Source of the DNA: Calycina herbarum
Taxonomy: Eukaryota > Ascomycota > Leotiomycetes > Helotiales > Pezizellaceae
Direction of reading: 5' to 3'
DNA length: 64,000 bases
NCBI GenBank assembly: GCA_001414485.1
Contig: LLEY01000209.1
Span: forward strand, 1-64,000
How positions within the stretch are numbered: position 1 is the stretch's first letter; each line of letters begins with the position of its first letter. The notes under the pieces were generated by a model, which saw only the letters and a list, made by a program, of their open reading frames with translations, was not told the DNA's origin and ran no database searches. Below, piece by piece: positions 1-10,155 of this stretch. The position numbers and the translations under genes were made by a program.

Positions 1-220
1 AGTCTTACATTGTATAACTTTTATATTTATATAGTAATGAAATCAAAGTTTTAATTTTGAAATTTTTAATCAACAATTCGTAAAGATATTAAAATGTCAA
101 AATCGCGATTTTAGGTGTGTTTTCAGTTGGCCGGTTCGCTTGTTTGGCCGGTTCGCTTGTTTGGCCGGTTCGCTTGTTTGGCCGGTTCGCTTGTTTGGCC
201 GGTTCGCTATACATGCACGT
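1..220. mobile_element. Right end of a TIR transposon (MITE-like), cut by window start
   Basis: This segment matches the two arms of the complete 435-bp inverted-repeat element at 44146-44580, including the stretch with 'aaatcgcgatttt' and the terminal '...ggttcgctat' ending in 'cacgt'. It stops at 220 and is followed by TA, the same target dinucleotide that flanks the complete copy. The left part lies outside the window. The host sequence beyond 222 is a pogo-like transposase gene, so the element jumped into another transposon. Confidence 0.75.
129..209. repeat. 17-bp subterminal tandem repeat, about 4.8 units
   Basis: The unit ggccggttcgcttgttt starts at 129, 146, 163 and 180, with a partial fifth copy at 197. 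It lies just inside the end of the TIR element. The complete copy at 44146-44580 has only two units in each arm, so unit number varies between copies. Confidence 0.9.
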
Positions 221-222
221 TA

Positions 223-1318
223 AGCTTTAATAAACGTCTTAATCTGTCGACTGTACGCTCGTTTCAACATACTAAAACACCTAACATCAAGTGGCTGGGT
301 TAGATGGGACGAATAGGGAGGCAGTCTAAGAGTTATAATATTATATACCTTATAGTACTCTTAGAATTCGGCCGATTCGTAGCTCTTATGCTCATCTAAC
401 ACTAGCATTCGATATAGACCCTTTGCTCGAGCAGTAGTGTGCTTATCGAAGTGTTTTAGCCATTCTAGACCTATCTCGTTGTTTATCTATCTGTTACTTA
501 TTGGTTTAATAACCCAGTTGTATAGGAGGCCGCCGTCTATGTACCAATTTGTAAGATGATTCTTCCCTTAGACGACTAAAAATAGAGGGACATCTCAACC
601 CTCGCCATTGATATAAGCAATTACTATAGCCTATTCTCGATTGCCTAGCTGAACTGCCTTGCCTCTGCTACGTCGATCTACACGTGTGACAACCATTGCA
701 GGGCAAATCACACCTATTATAAAGCCTGTTTCGTCGAAGTTATAGAAATCGTAATCTAAAACGCTGTATTTCGCTCTTATATTTTACACAAGTCAGAACC
801 ACGTGCTAATTAGGTCAGGATCTTCGTATAAGGCCCTTTAGAAGTCGTAAACGCGATTAAAACGCGTCTTTAACCCTGGTTATCGTTGTATAAATCGATA
901 ACCCTAGAGGTTGCCGACGCGTTTTCCTCCTCGTAACTCGAGGATAAAATTAGCTATATCTTCTACACTAGCTAGCCGAGGTGCAAACCCTCTAGAATCT
1001 ATATTAAGTATATTCTGAACAATCACTTCTTCTTCTACCTTAGACAATTTAAGGTTTACTAGTCGACGGTCGGCTAGAGGAAGGTGGCCGTTTATTCTAT
1101 TGTTAAGTATAGAATAAGGTATTCTATAGATCTTTGTAGCTTTCTATCGACTTAGCTTTTTAGATGTTCGAATTGTCTTAATAGCTAGAATGACTTTTGA
1201 TTCTTTAGTAATAATAGACGTGGTAGAAGGTTAAAAAAACGCGTGTTAAAGTTGGAGAGTAGGATTTCGGGAAAATTAATCGGGGTCCTGATATAACCGG
1301 GGTCCTGATAAACCACGT
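223..1318 (-). pseudogene. pogo-like (Tc1/mariner, DDE_1) transposase, truncated
   Basis: The sequence is closely related to the element at 49103-50945. Read on the minus strand, the region around 700-780 encodes a DYDFYNFDETGF-type block followed by a GVICPAMVVTRVDRR-like stretch. This is the second-strand DDE core of fungal pogo/Fot1-type transposases, with the catalytic Asp preserved. The N-terminal helix-turn-helix and CENP-B-like part lies at higher coordinates. The element end is at 1318 ('...aaaccacgt'), flanked by TA, with a directly repeated 17-18-bp subterminal unit (cggggtcctgata...) at about 1281-1314. The C-terminal part is cut off by the TIR element ending at 220. Stops and shifts make it inactive. 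Confidence 0.8.
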
Positions 1319-1320
1319 TA

Positions 1321-1830
1321 CTATATTCTATAATCTTTTATATCTAATTCGACTTTTTAGTAAGTAAAACTTTTTAGATAACTCTAGAAAAGATTTTTAC
1401 TTTAGTAAAAAAAAACAATATAATCAAAGAAAGTAACCGCTTCTTCTCTATTAATAGTCTAAAATGTTCTAAGTTGTTGGAATAATTTACTTTAATTACT
1501 CTAGAAACTTAGAATCATAAGAGCCAGGTAGACAGTCTATCGCAAGGTTATCAAATTTACACGAGGTAATATCTAGGAGAAGTAAATCACGGTTGAGAAG
1601 ATCTTTTTTTCAATTATTTTCAATTATCTGAAAAGCTATCTACCTGATCTGTGTACATGAGAGCAAGTGTTTGTAATCTGAAAGCCCTCTATCCTATGTC
1701 TATCTTGTCCAACGGAGCAAGAATAACAAGGAGCTAGGGATCAATTATCAGAAGTTGAAATAAGAGATCAGACGTAGACATTTGCACAGGGTTTTCTGAC
1801 ATCGTGACATGCTCTAACAAGAACAGGGAA
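1321..1830. other. Gene-free transition, AT-rich then normal composition
   Basis: About 500 bases without a supported gene. The left part is AT-rich and looks like decayed repeat. Composition normalises towards the 3' end of the RRM gene, whose 3' untranslated region probably occupies part of 1700-1950. I recognise no motif here. Confidence 0.5.
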
Positions 1831-1950
1831 ATTCAATACAGCCAGGGTATCACTGAGACGCTTCCGACAAAACAACGTGACGTGGTGTAAATGACAAACA
1901 ATTGAACAGGCCATCTGCAAAGGACATACTTCACAAACAGATCAACCAGC

Positions 1951-4703
1951 TCAGCGAGTGTCACCAACCGCAGCGTGACCAGCAGGAGTTGGTGTGGATG
2001 AGCGGTCATTTGGGACTTGAGCCGTACCAGCGTTGCCAAGCATGGCCGAAGGCGAGTACTCTGGTGGATACGAAGGACCGACTGGCGAGGTGTGCTGAGA
2101 AGGCGCATAAATTCCATAACTCGGTGCCGGGGCAATTCCACTAGCAGCGTAGTTGTAAGGGTAGCCGAACGTATAGTAAGCTTGCTGATGGCCTGGACTC
2201 CCAGATGTAGCTGACGATGGTGCTTGAGTTGTATACGCTGGACTACCAGAGAATGAATACCCAAAGGGAGAAAATGGAGTACCATATCCCGAAGCGTATG
2301 CTGGTCCTGTTGATGGTGTAGTGTAAAATTGGCCGTTGCCATCAGTGAACAGCGCACCACCAGTATTTGGAGTTCCATAAAACGGAGTGAACTGGGCGCC
2401 ATACGGAGAGCCAAACTGTGCGGGTGACATTTGTGGAATTGCAGAAGCTGATGAATTGTTGCGACGTCGGCGGGCAGGTGATTGAAAGGAGCCAGTTGAA
2501 GATTCGCGGTTATGAGAAACACGACTCTTCTGGGCAGCACCCTGGGGATCCTTGTGTGAGACTCGAAGAATCTTGCCACCAAAGCTGTACCCGTTCTGTT
2601 TCGTATTAGAACAAAAATGTTTGTGAAGATTAATGCATAAACATACCTTTCCATGAATAGCCCGAGTGACAGAAAGGGGGGAGCTGAACTTGACAAAAGC
2701 AAAACAGAACTTCTCTTGTGCTGTTGATGGTCAGCATTAGGCACTTCAACGTCCAAAGAGGAAAAACCGACCTGAGAACTTTGACTGTGCTTCACGAAGC
2801 ATGATGTTGTCAATGGTGCCGTAATGCTCAAATAGTTGTGTGATCTGAGCTTCAGTTGTGCCTACAGGAAGATTGCCAATGAAAATGGAGCATCTCTCGT
2901 TTTCATAGTTTTCGAGATAGGCGCGGTCCGCGGAACTTGCTGGGCTCTTTTGTAGCTTTGTGGGGGAAGCCATGCCGGCAATAGTATGGATCTTGTACAA
3001 ATCATGATTACGGAATGCCTGCGACCATCATGAGTATTTTTGGATATTGTAGAGGGAAAGAAAACTCACAGTAAATGCAGCTTGGCCTTCATCGTACATC
3101 TCAAACTCGACGATTACACCCTCGTTGAGATTCAAGGAGCTACGCTCAACGTTCGAGGCAGTGTAGCAAACCGTGATAGTGCCAAAACCCTCAAGAAGTT
3201 CTCGGGCTTCCTTTGGAGTGACCGCAGCACCATACTTGCGCTCAACGTAGAACAAGCCTTCGAATCCTTGAGCAATTCGTCCGGAAGTGCTGAATGGTGA
3301 AGACTCACGGTGTGCCTTGGCCTTCTCGCACCTACAAGGACGGCCCTTGATCATATTTCCTCGACCCTCCCGAATGGCGCGCTCAGCATCTTCTGGATTC
3401 TTGGGTAGCGTTAGCTTCGAGTTGGAATAATTGGAGCAAACAACTTACAGTGTATTGACAGAATGCAAAGGGCATGTGCTTAGCATCACGTCGAATCTTG
3501 ACGTAAACTGGGCCGAACTCGCGAAATACTTGTGTGACAGCAACTTGAAGGCTCTCCTCGCTCTCAGATTGAAGAAGACTGGGAAGTATTAGCAAGGTGG
3601 CAGAGAGGAGAAGGTGAAGATGCCTACTTGGCCACAAAAACACAGCACGATGGGGGGAAAACGGATTGGGCATTCGCAGTGCTAATAGCACCATATGCAG
3701 CACAATCGCTTCCAGGGCTCTCCGAAACATACTCCTGGACAAACAATGAGCTCTTGGGGTCTGGAGACATGTCACCACGCTTGGTGCTGCTCTCGGCCTT
3801 GTCACGGGTTGGGGAAGAGACTTCAGCATCGGAGTCGGAACTAGAATCGGTTCTCCAGTTCTCCTTGACGGCAGCACGCTTGGCACGAGGACCAGTAGGG
3901 GTACGTTGATTGGAATCAGCGTGCTGGGAACCAACACGGCGAGTTGGTGACGAGAACGGATCATCATCCAAAGCTTGCGAGCCTTTCAAAACAAAGGGTG
4001 GGCGGTAGCTTTGCTTGTCAGCTTGTATCTAGAGGGCATGCAACCGAAGGACACTTACCGATCAGAGGCTGGGGAATATCCCTTGGCCTTGGCCTTGCTG
4101 GCTGAGTAGCGACCAGAAGGGGTTGATTTGACCTCAACAGCTGACTCATCATGTAATGCGAGCTCAGCGAAGCCGGAGATTGGGACACCACCTGGAAAAC
4201 GTGAGCTGGTGAAACTGAAAGGTGACGGGCCGGAGGGGAACGATTCGGAGGGGAACGATTCGGGAGGTGACGACACTTAAAGAAAGATTCGACGGCGGGG
4301 ATGTCGATAGAAAGGAAACATGTACTGGTTGAAGGACAAGACAGGGGAAGGTGAGACCAACGCGCCGAGGAGGAACGCGTTGAGGAGGAACGCGCCGAGG
4401 AGGAACGCGCCGAGGAGGGATGGATGACAATAAAGCTGGAGTAGCAACATGATGGGTTGGTAGAGGGAAACGCGTCATATTGGAGGTAGAAGGCGCGACG
4501 GTGGGAAGATGGAAAGATGGGAAGATGGAAAGATGGAAAGATGGGAAGATGGGAAGATGGAAAGATGGAAAGATGGAAAGAAGCCAGTCAAAAGCAAGGG
4601 ACGTACCGGACTCAGTAGCAGAAGCCTGCGAGGCAACCTCATCGTTGGTCACGCGCATTGCGGCAATGAGGAGGGCGGCGGAAGCTGGAGATTTGACAGA
4701 CAT
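1951..4703 (-). CDS. RNA-binding protein with three RRM domains
   Basis: Spliced CDS: complement(join(1951..2595, 2647..2714, 2772..3018, 3070..3399, 3449..3578, 3628..4008, 4059..4191, 4607..4703)). This gives 2031 nt, 676 residues, with every junction GT-AG and in phase. RRM1 (about 197-273) has RNP2 CVFVAN and RNP1 MPFAFCQY, and is split by introns. RRM2 (about 296-375) starts at LFYVERKY and is weaker. RRM3 (about 400-475) has RNP2 IFIGNL and RNP1 FCFAFVKF. A basic stretch (RRRRNNSS) and a long G/S/Y/P/Q-rich tail follow, typical of low-complexity RNP proteins. Residues 77-195 are Ser/Asp-rich and basic, probably disordered. It resembles fission-yeast Cip1/Cip2-like post-transcriptional regulators in layout (inference from memory). 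I start at the ATG at 4703 because no in-frame ATG lies upstream in this exon. Intron 1 is unusually long (415 nt) and repetitive. Confidence 0.88.
4192..4606. repeat. Minisatellites inside intron 1 of the RRM gene
   Basis: The first intron holds at least three tandem arrays. Two copies of a 15-bp gaggggaacgattcg unit lie around 4235-4262. About four copies of a gaggaacgcgccgag-type unit lie around 4363-4418. A run of ggaaagatgg/ggaagatgg units lies at 4500-4580. The other seven introns are about 49-61 nt, so this intron probably grew by repeat expansion. Confidence 0.8.
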
Positions 4704-6992
4704 GGTGCCGTCGTCTTTCGTCGACACGGCGCGAGGAGGTGTGGAAGGAGGAGGTCGGATGAAGGTGAGGTGAGGAGGTGAGGAGGTGAAGAGGTGAGGT
4801 GAGGTGAGGTGGGAGCCTCGAAAAGACCAGGAAAACGTGGGAGGGGTGTCGTGCAGATATCACGATGAAGAAGACGAAAGTGTATCTTCGACGTGAAGGT
4901 TCCGACGGCACGAGTTGTCTGTTTTCGACGGGCGTGCTCGGGCGTGGGGGATGGGGGATGGAAGGAGGGAGGAAAGAGGAAGGAGCGGGTGGGAGATATC
5001 TGCTACCGCGACCTCGAAAACGCGCTAAGCCCCGGAACCGCACGGCAACCGCACGGCAACGCCAACCGCAACCGCAACCTAATCGGAGAAGGCTCCCTGG
5101 GAGTGCCTTGGAAATGGATGGAAGTAGTCGGAAAGGTACGCGAGCATTAGCGTTGGAAATTGGATGAAGGGGGAGGGAGGGAAACGGAGGCACGATTGGA
5201 TACTTTATGACCCTATTTCGATGGGGGTATGTGTATGTGAAGCCACTTAGATATAAACCCTTCTTTGGGCCATCTGTGTCTTTATCATCCTGCCGCCACC
5301 CTGCTTTATGCTTTGTGTGAATTGGAGCTCCTACCTCACCCACGACCCGCTGCCAACCAGAAGGAGAAAGCCATAGCCTTTTCACTTCCCATTTCGCGAG
5401 CAGTTTGGGGAAACTGACGACGTTGACATACTGATTATTCGAGACCAACTCGCACAATATCTGATATTGTACAAGGCGGTTTGGTATAATCATAGTGATT
5501 CTCAGACATCTACATGTGCCGATATCATAAATCCAAGTGACTGCCACGTACAAGTACATTTCTTGGTGCCCCATCGCCGAATATTGACATTCGACTAAAC
5601 AGTCGAGTAAATACCGCTTCGGGAGGGGCCCCGCGGGCAGCCAGCAAGCCAAATAAATGTAAGAAACTCCAGCATTACTCTCCGTCATCGCCTGTCCCTT
5701 AGATTGTGCAAATCTGTGTACTATGATTATCTAAGAATGGAAGGGTGCCGGAAAGTCATGCTCGAAGTTTTTACCATCGAGGCACCAAGCTTGCTGGCGG
5801 TGCGACAATTGGAATGAAATAAGAGAACTCTGGCCATCAATCTTCTCTTTCTGGGACTTCTGGGACTAATGGAGAAAATATGACAAGAATAATGTAAAAG
5901 AGGAGGTATTTTTAGAGCACATTGGAGAATCGAAGATTGAAACCAAATAAAATATCCCAGATGCTTATTAGTTTTACTCTTCCGTATCTAGAGCCAACCT
6001 GAAGTGTCCAAAGGTTGGGTCGAGGCTGATACTTAGAAAGGGCTGAAATGGTATGAAAATAATAATAAATAAGTCTTGGGCAGCTTGGCTGTGCGTATTT
6101 GAGCACTGCTAAGAAAAGTAGAACGTTAAGAGGTCGAACCCATTCATCCCACGACAGGATATCAAGTAAAGCAGCCGAACAGGTAGGTTACACGTAGTTT
6201 TCGCATAACAGCGCAGTAACCGGGATTTCTGAGATGACCGTGCACTAGGAGGTGCAGGAATTCGTAACTGGTCAAAGGGCAATACTTCCGTCAATTGTTC
6301 AACTAAGACTCAATTCTGCAAGGCTCGAATGATTGGGTCGATGTTACCTTTGGAAGAGTTAGGACAATTGTACCAGCCTTGAGACTACTTGCACGAATTC
6401 CTACAATCCTTGGTCGTATTTCCGAAGAAACTGGATGCTGGTTGACACAAGATTCATTAGCAGATGATGGCATTTCGTGATGGCAGTGTGATTGCAGTAT
6501 GAGAAAAGTACCCAGCTTTTTCTCTTGCTGGCTATGAATGAAAGGAATCCTCGAGCTCGAGCTGCAAGGAGCGCGAAGCTGTGGTCATAAAGAGTCCAGA
6601 TATCACATTCAAACTGGACGGTTAGATACGATGTCTCCTGAGATGGGCGACTGGGAGCGTTGCTTACGTGGTTGTGTGGGATGGAGAGCTGGACTTTCGA
6701 AGACGTTGGAATAAACATCGAGCTTGATGCGGGAGCGCGGGGCTTTGCGCTAGGATCCAGGAGTAGACAGTGCACACATCTCTCCCCAAAGCTCGAGTAC
6801 GGAGGACGCGGTCATGCCCTGATGGCTTCTGATTCGCCACCTCCCTGTATAGCGTAGTGCCCTGTAGTCTCCGTACTTTTGACCGCAACCTCCGTACCTT
6901 CACATGGAGCACCTCATTTTCGTGCCCAGGCAGAGCAGTACTCCATCCATCATAATTGCTGGTACACCACAGCATTGTCAATTAGGCAAAGG
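4704..6992. other. Intergenic region between the RRM gene and CIA30
   Basis: About 2.3 kb with no gene I can support. 4755-4815 is a run of aggtgagg-type units, giving a pyrimidine-rich stretch on the RRM gene's sense strand, probably in its 5' leader or core promoter. Open frames in 4.6-5.7 kb are low-complexity antisense frames. The rest (5.2-6.9 kb) is of ordinary composition. The region must contain the divergent promoters of the RRM gene and CIA30. Confidence 0.5.
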
Positions 6993-7872
6993 ATGAAGGG
7001 TACGCAAACGCTATGTCGAGGCTTTTTTGGGCGGAGTCTTGACGAGTTCAAGAGGCAGGCTCTGTTCGGTACTGTCGCCCCAATTCCCGAAGATGGAGAC
7101 GAAGAGGAAGAAGATATGATACACATCACTAACATATGAACATTTAGCAATGAGCGGCGAAGCTGTCAAACGCGCCACCAAGCCATTTCCCCTCGCCAGC
7201 TTCCACGAACCAGAAGCTATCCAGACCTGCAAGATCATGTCAGACAAGGACATTGGCGGCTTTTCGACCTCCCACTTCGATTATATCCCTCCCGTGAGCT
7301 CTGCCTCCCCAAGTCCTTCGGAAAACATCCGCGGGCATGCGAAATTCCACGGCAACATATCGATTGAGCTGCCCAAGAATCGGCCCGATGTGCAGCGCTC
7401 TGGTTATGCTGGGTGGAGGACGCACGATAGGAAAGCCACCATCTTCGGAAAAGCGCTCTGGAACGTGGATGTCTACGCATTCCTGGCACTGCGCATAAAA
7501 TCCGACGGACGGAAATACTTTGTCAATATACAGACGGAATCCATTGTCCCCACGGATATCCACCAACATAGACTTTACGCTCGACGGCCGGGGGAGTGGG
7601 AGACGGTGTTGATCAAATGGAGCGAATTTGTACGGACGAATCATGGCATAGTAGTTGAGCCGCAGAGGGAAATGTTGAAGCAGAAGGTTCGCACGATTGG
7701 CATTGGGCTGATTGATCGGGTGCCAGGCAATTTTGAGCTGTGTATTGAGAGGGTTTGGGCCACCAACTTCTTGGGGGAGGAGGATTTGAAGGAGGACGGG
7801 CGCGTAGAGGAGGGGAGCTTGAAGGACAAGCACGGGGAGAAGATTAAATGGGGCAAGTGGAAGGATGGTTGA
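6993..7872 (+). CDS. CIA30-domain protein, mitochondrial complex I assembly (NDUFAF1-like)
   Basis: Spliced CDS join(6993..7068, 7148..7872), 266 residues. The intron 7069-7147 has GT and TTTAG ends and joins ...KRQALF to AMSGEAVKR in phase. The second exon matches the complex I intermediate-associated protein 30 family: DIGGFST near residue 55, FHGNISIELP, GYAGWR, a VDVYAFLALRIKSDGRKYF block, WETVLIKWSEF and IGIGLIDRVPGNFELCIERV near the end. Family members act in the mitochondrial matrix as chaperones for assembly of NADH:ubiquinone oxidoreductase. Length fits the fungal proteins. The N-terminus (MKGTQTLCRGFFGRSLDEFKR) resembles the family's short leader. The C-terminus ends in a charged Lys/Glu-rich tail. 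Confidence 0.92.
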
Positions 7873-8309
7873 GAAATCATGTAAAAAAATGATGACTTTC
7901 ACAAACAATTGCTCTTTTTTCCCCAAGCAACTGTACCTTTTTTTAAATTTTTTTTATATTATTTATTTCAAATAGTCTATTTAGCATCCAGAGCTGACAA
8001 AAGAAAGACTGACAAAAGAAACCTAAATAGGAAATAAATCAACAAAAACTCCGTGGACCTCCATCCCGACCTCGCCTTCCGATTCCTTACATGTTGTGTT
8101 ACAGTGTGACAGCCCCCTCAAGGGTTCAGTTGGTACAGATAACAATCGACAAAGTGCCGCTCTGGCCGTCCCCGTATTCTTTTCCTTTATAAAGGAGAGT
8201 GTGATTTGGCGTATGCTGCAAATTGGTCTAAAAGGCCACTTGCAAGCATGAATGACACAGTTTTTGGGATGAGTTCGCTGTCTGAAAGGAAGACTCTAGC
8301 ATCGCTAGC
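7873..8309. other. Intergenic, 3' flank of CIA30
   Basis: About 440 bases without a gene. It has T-rich runs at 7910-7965, likely 3' UTR and polyadenylation context of CIA30. A direct 'ctgacaaaagaaa' duplication lies at about 7993-8021. Nothing else is recognised. Confidence 0.5.
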
Positions 8310-8870
8310 TTACTCCACTCCCATGTGTTCGAGGCGTAATTCTTTGAGGTCTTCGCATTCCTCAAGTGTGTGATTGACGGTTTGGTAAGCTTGGTTACAG
8401 CCACACCATGGTGCGTCTTCTCTATTGATCTTGTAGAGGTATCCGCTTAGCCTAATCTTCTCGGTCCTCATCTGGATTAGTACTGAGGATTCGGCTTTTG
8501 TGAGGTTTTGGTAAAGTTGGCGAGTGTGTCGAAATAGTGAAATCCCCTCCTTCTCCCATCTCTTTTTGTATAACATGCCAGTGTCTCCAAGGTCCCATTT
8601 CCGGTGCCATAGCGATCTGGCAGCTGTGTTAATCATCCTTTTACAAGACGATAAGAGCTGTGGGAGCCATGCCATGTGTTGTCCTGGTGCTGGAGGGAGG
8701 CCGTTTTGTCTTTGGCTTGCTTCGCTAGCAGGTCCGCCTTTTCATTCCCTGGGACTCCCACATGTGCTGGGATCCATCGGATCGTCACCTTCACGTTCTT
8801 CAAGCAATTGTACCTTACTACAAGTACTTGAATCTGATTTCCTGGTTTCGGGCCAATGTCATACCTAATA
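8310..8870 (-). pseudogene. Non-LTR retrotransposon (LINE) C-terminal RNase H fragment
   Basis: Two overlapping minus-strand frames, joined by one frameshift near 8633-8675, encode the C-terminus of a fungal LINE polyprotein. First comes the RNase H block VTIRWIPAHVGVPGNEKAD at about 8735-8790 with its catalytic Asp. After the shift come RMINTAARSLWHRKWDLG, LYQNLTKAESSVLIQMRTEK and a Cys/His-rich tail WCGCNQAYQTVNHTLEEC. The second frame stops at 8310. Everything upstream of the RNase H (endonuclease, reverse transcriptase) is missing, which is typical of 5'-truncated LINE insertions. Composition is not RIP-like, so the insertion is recent or escaped RIP. It lies immediately upstream of COX13. 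Confidence 0.82.
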
Positions 8871-9052
8871 GTTGTAGCGAAAGGAAATACAAGGGTCAAG
8901 ATCCAATCGAAAATTGACAAAGCATCCACCTTACATAAGCCGTTCTTGGCTTGGTACCTCGCATGGTGCTCCTGCTCCTGCTCCAAAGAACGTACGACAT
9001 CAACAACGCAACTCCAAGAATCCCAATTGAACGACACCACCACACCAACAAG

Positions 9053-9782
9053 ATGTTCCCCCAACGCACCATGCTCCGCAGCACCCAGCGCTTCGCTGCG
9101 ACCCTCCGCTCGCCAGCTGTCCGCAAGCCCTTCCAACGACGATTTGCGAGCGCGGAGAACTCGGGTTTGCACGGAGCCGAGGACAATGCTTTCAACCGCG
9201 AGCGAAAGGCTGTCAAGGACCACGCTGCTGCCACGTCTGGTACGTACCCATATCATATAGACTTCTTGAGGAAGTGAGAAGAACAAGAGCTTTGGCAGGG
9301 GGGCTGACGTGTAGGCAGATCTTTGGCGCAAGCTTTCCATCTAGTAAGATCACACACTTCCGTGGTGGAACCGAATGGGGAATCCGACGTTGGTTCGGGA
9401 AATCTCACACACATCGGGACTGACGGATGTCTAGCGCTACCATTCCGTGCTTGATCATCGCAAGTGCTAATGCTTATGTGCTGTGGAACGAGCATTGGGC
9501 CCATTGGGCTCATATGCCACCTTTGGAGGACCGACCAGAGTACCCCTACCAGAATCTGAGAATCAAGAACTTCTTCTGGGGCGACGGAGACAAGGTGAGT
9601 GCCTCAATTTCAGACGACGGTCTTTTTCACAGAGAGTATGCTAACAAAATTCATGAATAGACTCTTTTGTAAGTACAATTTCGAATTATAACGCGAGGGG
9701 ATCAGGCGGCAGGAGCTCAAGGTGAAACTAACACTTCAACAGCTGGAACGACAAGGTCAACTACCACAAGAAGGACGAGTAA
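9053..9782 (+). CDS. COX13: Cytochrome c oxidase subunit VIa (COX6A/COX13), mitochondrial
   Basis: Spliced CDS join(9053..9239, 9319..9343, 9435..9594, 9661..9668, 9743..9782), 420 nt, 139 residues. All introns are GT-AG (66-91 nt). The product starts with a basic, Ser/Arg-rich mitochondrial presequence (MFPQRTMLRSTQRF...). It then has the conserved DLWRKLSIYA block, one membrane helix from about TIPCLIIASANAYVLW, the subunit VIa signature NEHWAHWAHMPP, RPEYPYQNLRIKNFFWGDGD and the C-terminal DKVNYHKKDE. It is a nuclear-encoded accessory subunit of inner-membrane complex IV. The gene contains a 25-nt exon and an 8-nt exon; skipping either would shift the frame. An ORF caller would miss this gene. 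Confidence 0.95.
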
Positions 9783-10155
9783 TTTGGAAGTGGCATAGTG
9801 GGAGGTCATTGATGATGCATTTGGTTGGGGGGGACGGCGGTAGCTGGAGGACTGTACATTTTTCTTTCGAATCCTATCAATCAATACCAGAGTCTGAATG
9901 AATCTTTGGAGCTTTTTTCTGTGGTGAAATTATGATAATGTACAGATTCATAATACGATGGCATGGTCTTTTCACTTAAAACTGGAAGGTGTCATATGAA
10001 GCTGTAATACGGAGCGGTGTTGGATGGGTGTTATGTGGTTGTATTCATAATGGAGGGGTGAAGCACAAGGTCCTGCAGGGTCGACCAGTAAAGGTCGCTC
10101 GGAAGTCCAGTCCAGGCTGATAAAATATTGTGATCATGGGTATCATTTTCTACAT
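9783..10155. other. Intergenic between convergent COX13 and APC5
   Basis: About 370 bases between the stop codons of two convergent genes, so probably the two 3' UTRs. No repeat or gene is recognised. Confidence 0.6.

Noticed and set aside
126..209. CRISPR-like array from the regularly spaced 17-bp units
   Set aside because: Units are contiguous without unique spacers and belong to a transposon end; the genome is eukaryotic.
1833..2831. Minus-strand open frame of 332 codons over the RRM gene
   Set aside because: It is a different frame of the same exons; the spliced frame with RNP motifs and in-phase GT-AG introns explains the region.
4639..5688. Minus-strand open frame of 349 codons upstream of the RRM gene
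   Set aside because: Low-complexity Ser/Pro/His-rich, no domain, includes the repeated gaggtg stretch; likely leader or promoter DNA.
7235..7926. Minus-strand frames opposite CIA30
   Set aside because: Antisense of a clearly conserved CIA30 exon.
8896..9340. Minus-strand open frames opposite COX13
   Set aside because: They are antisense shadows of COX13 exons 1 and 2; only the part below about 8870 has LINE features.
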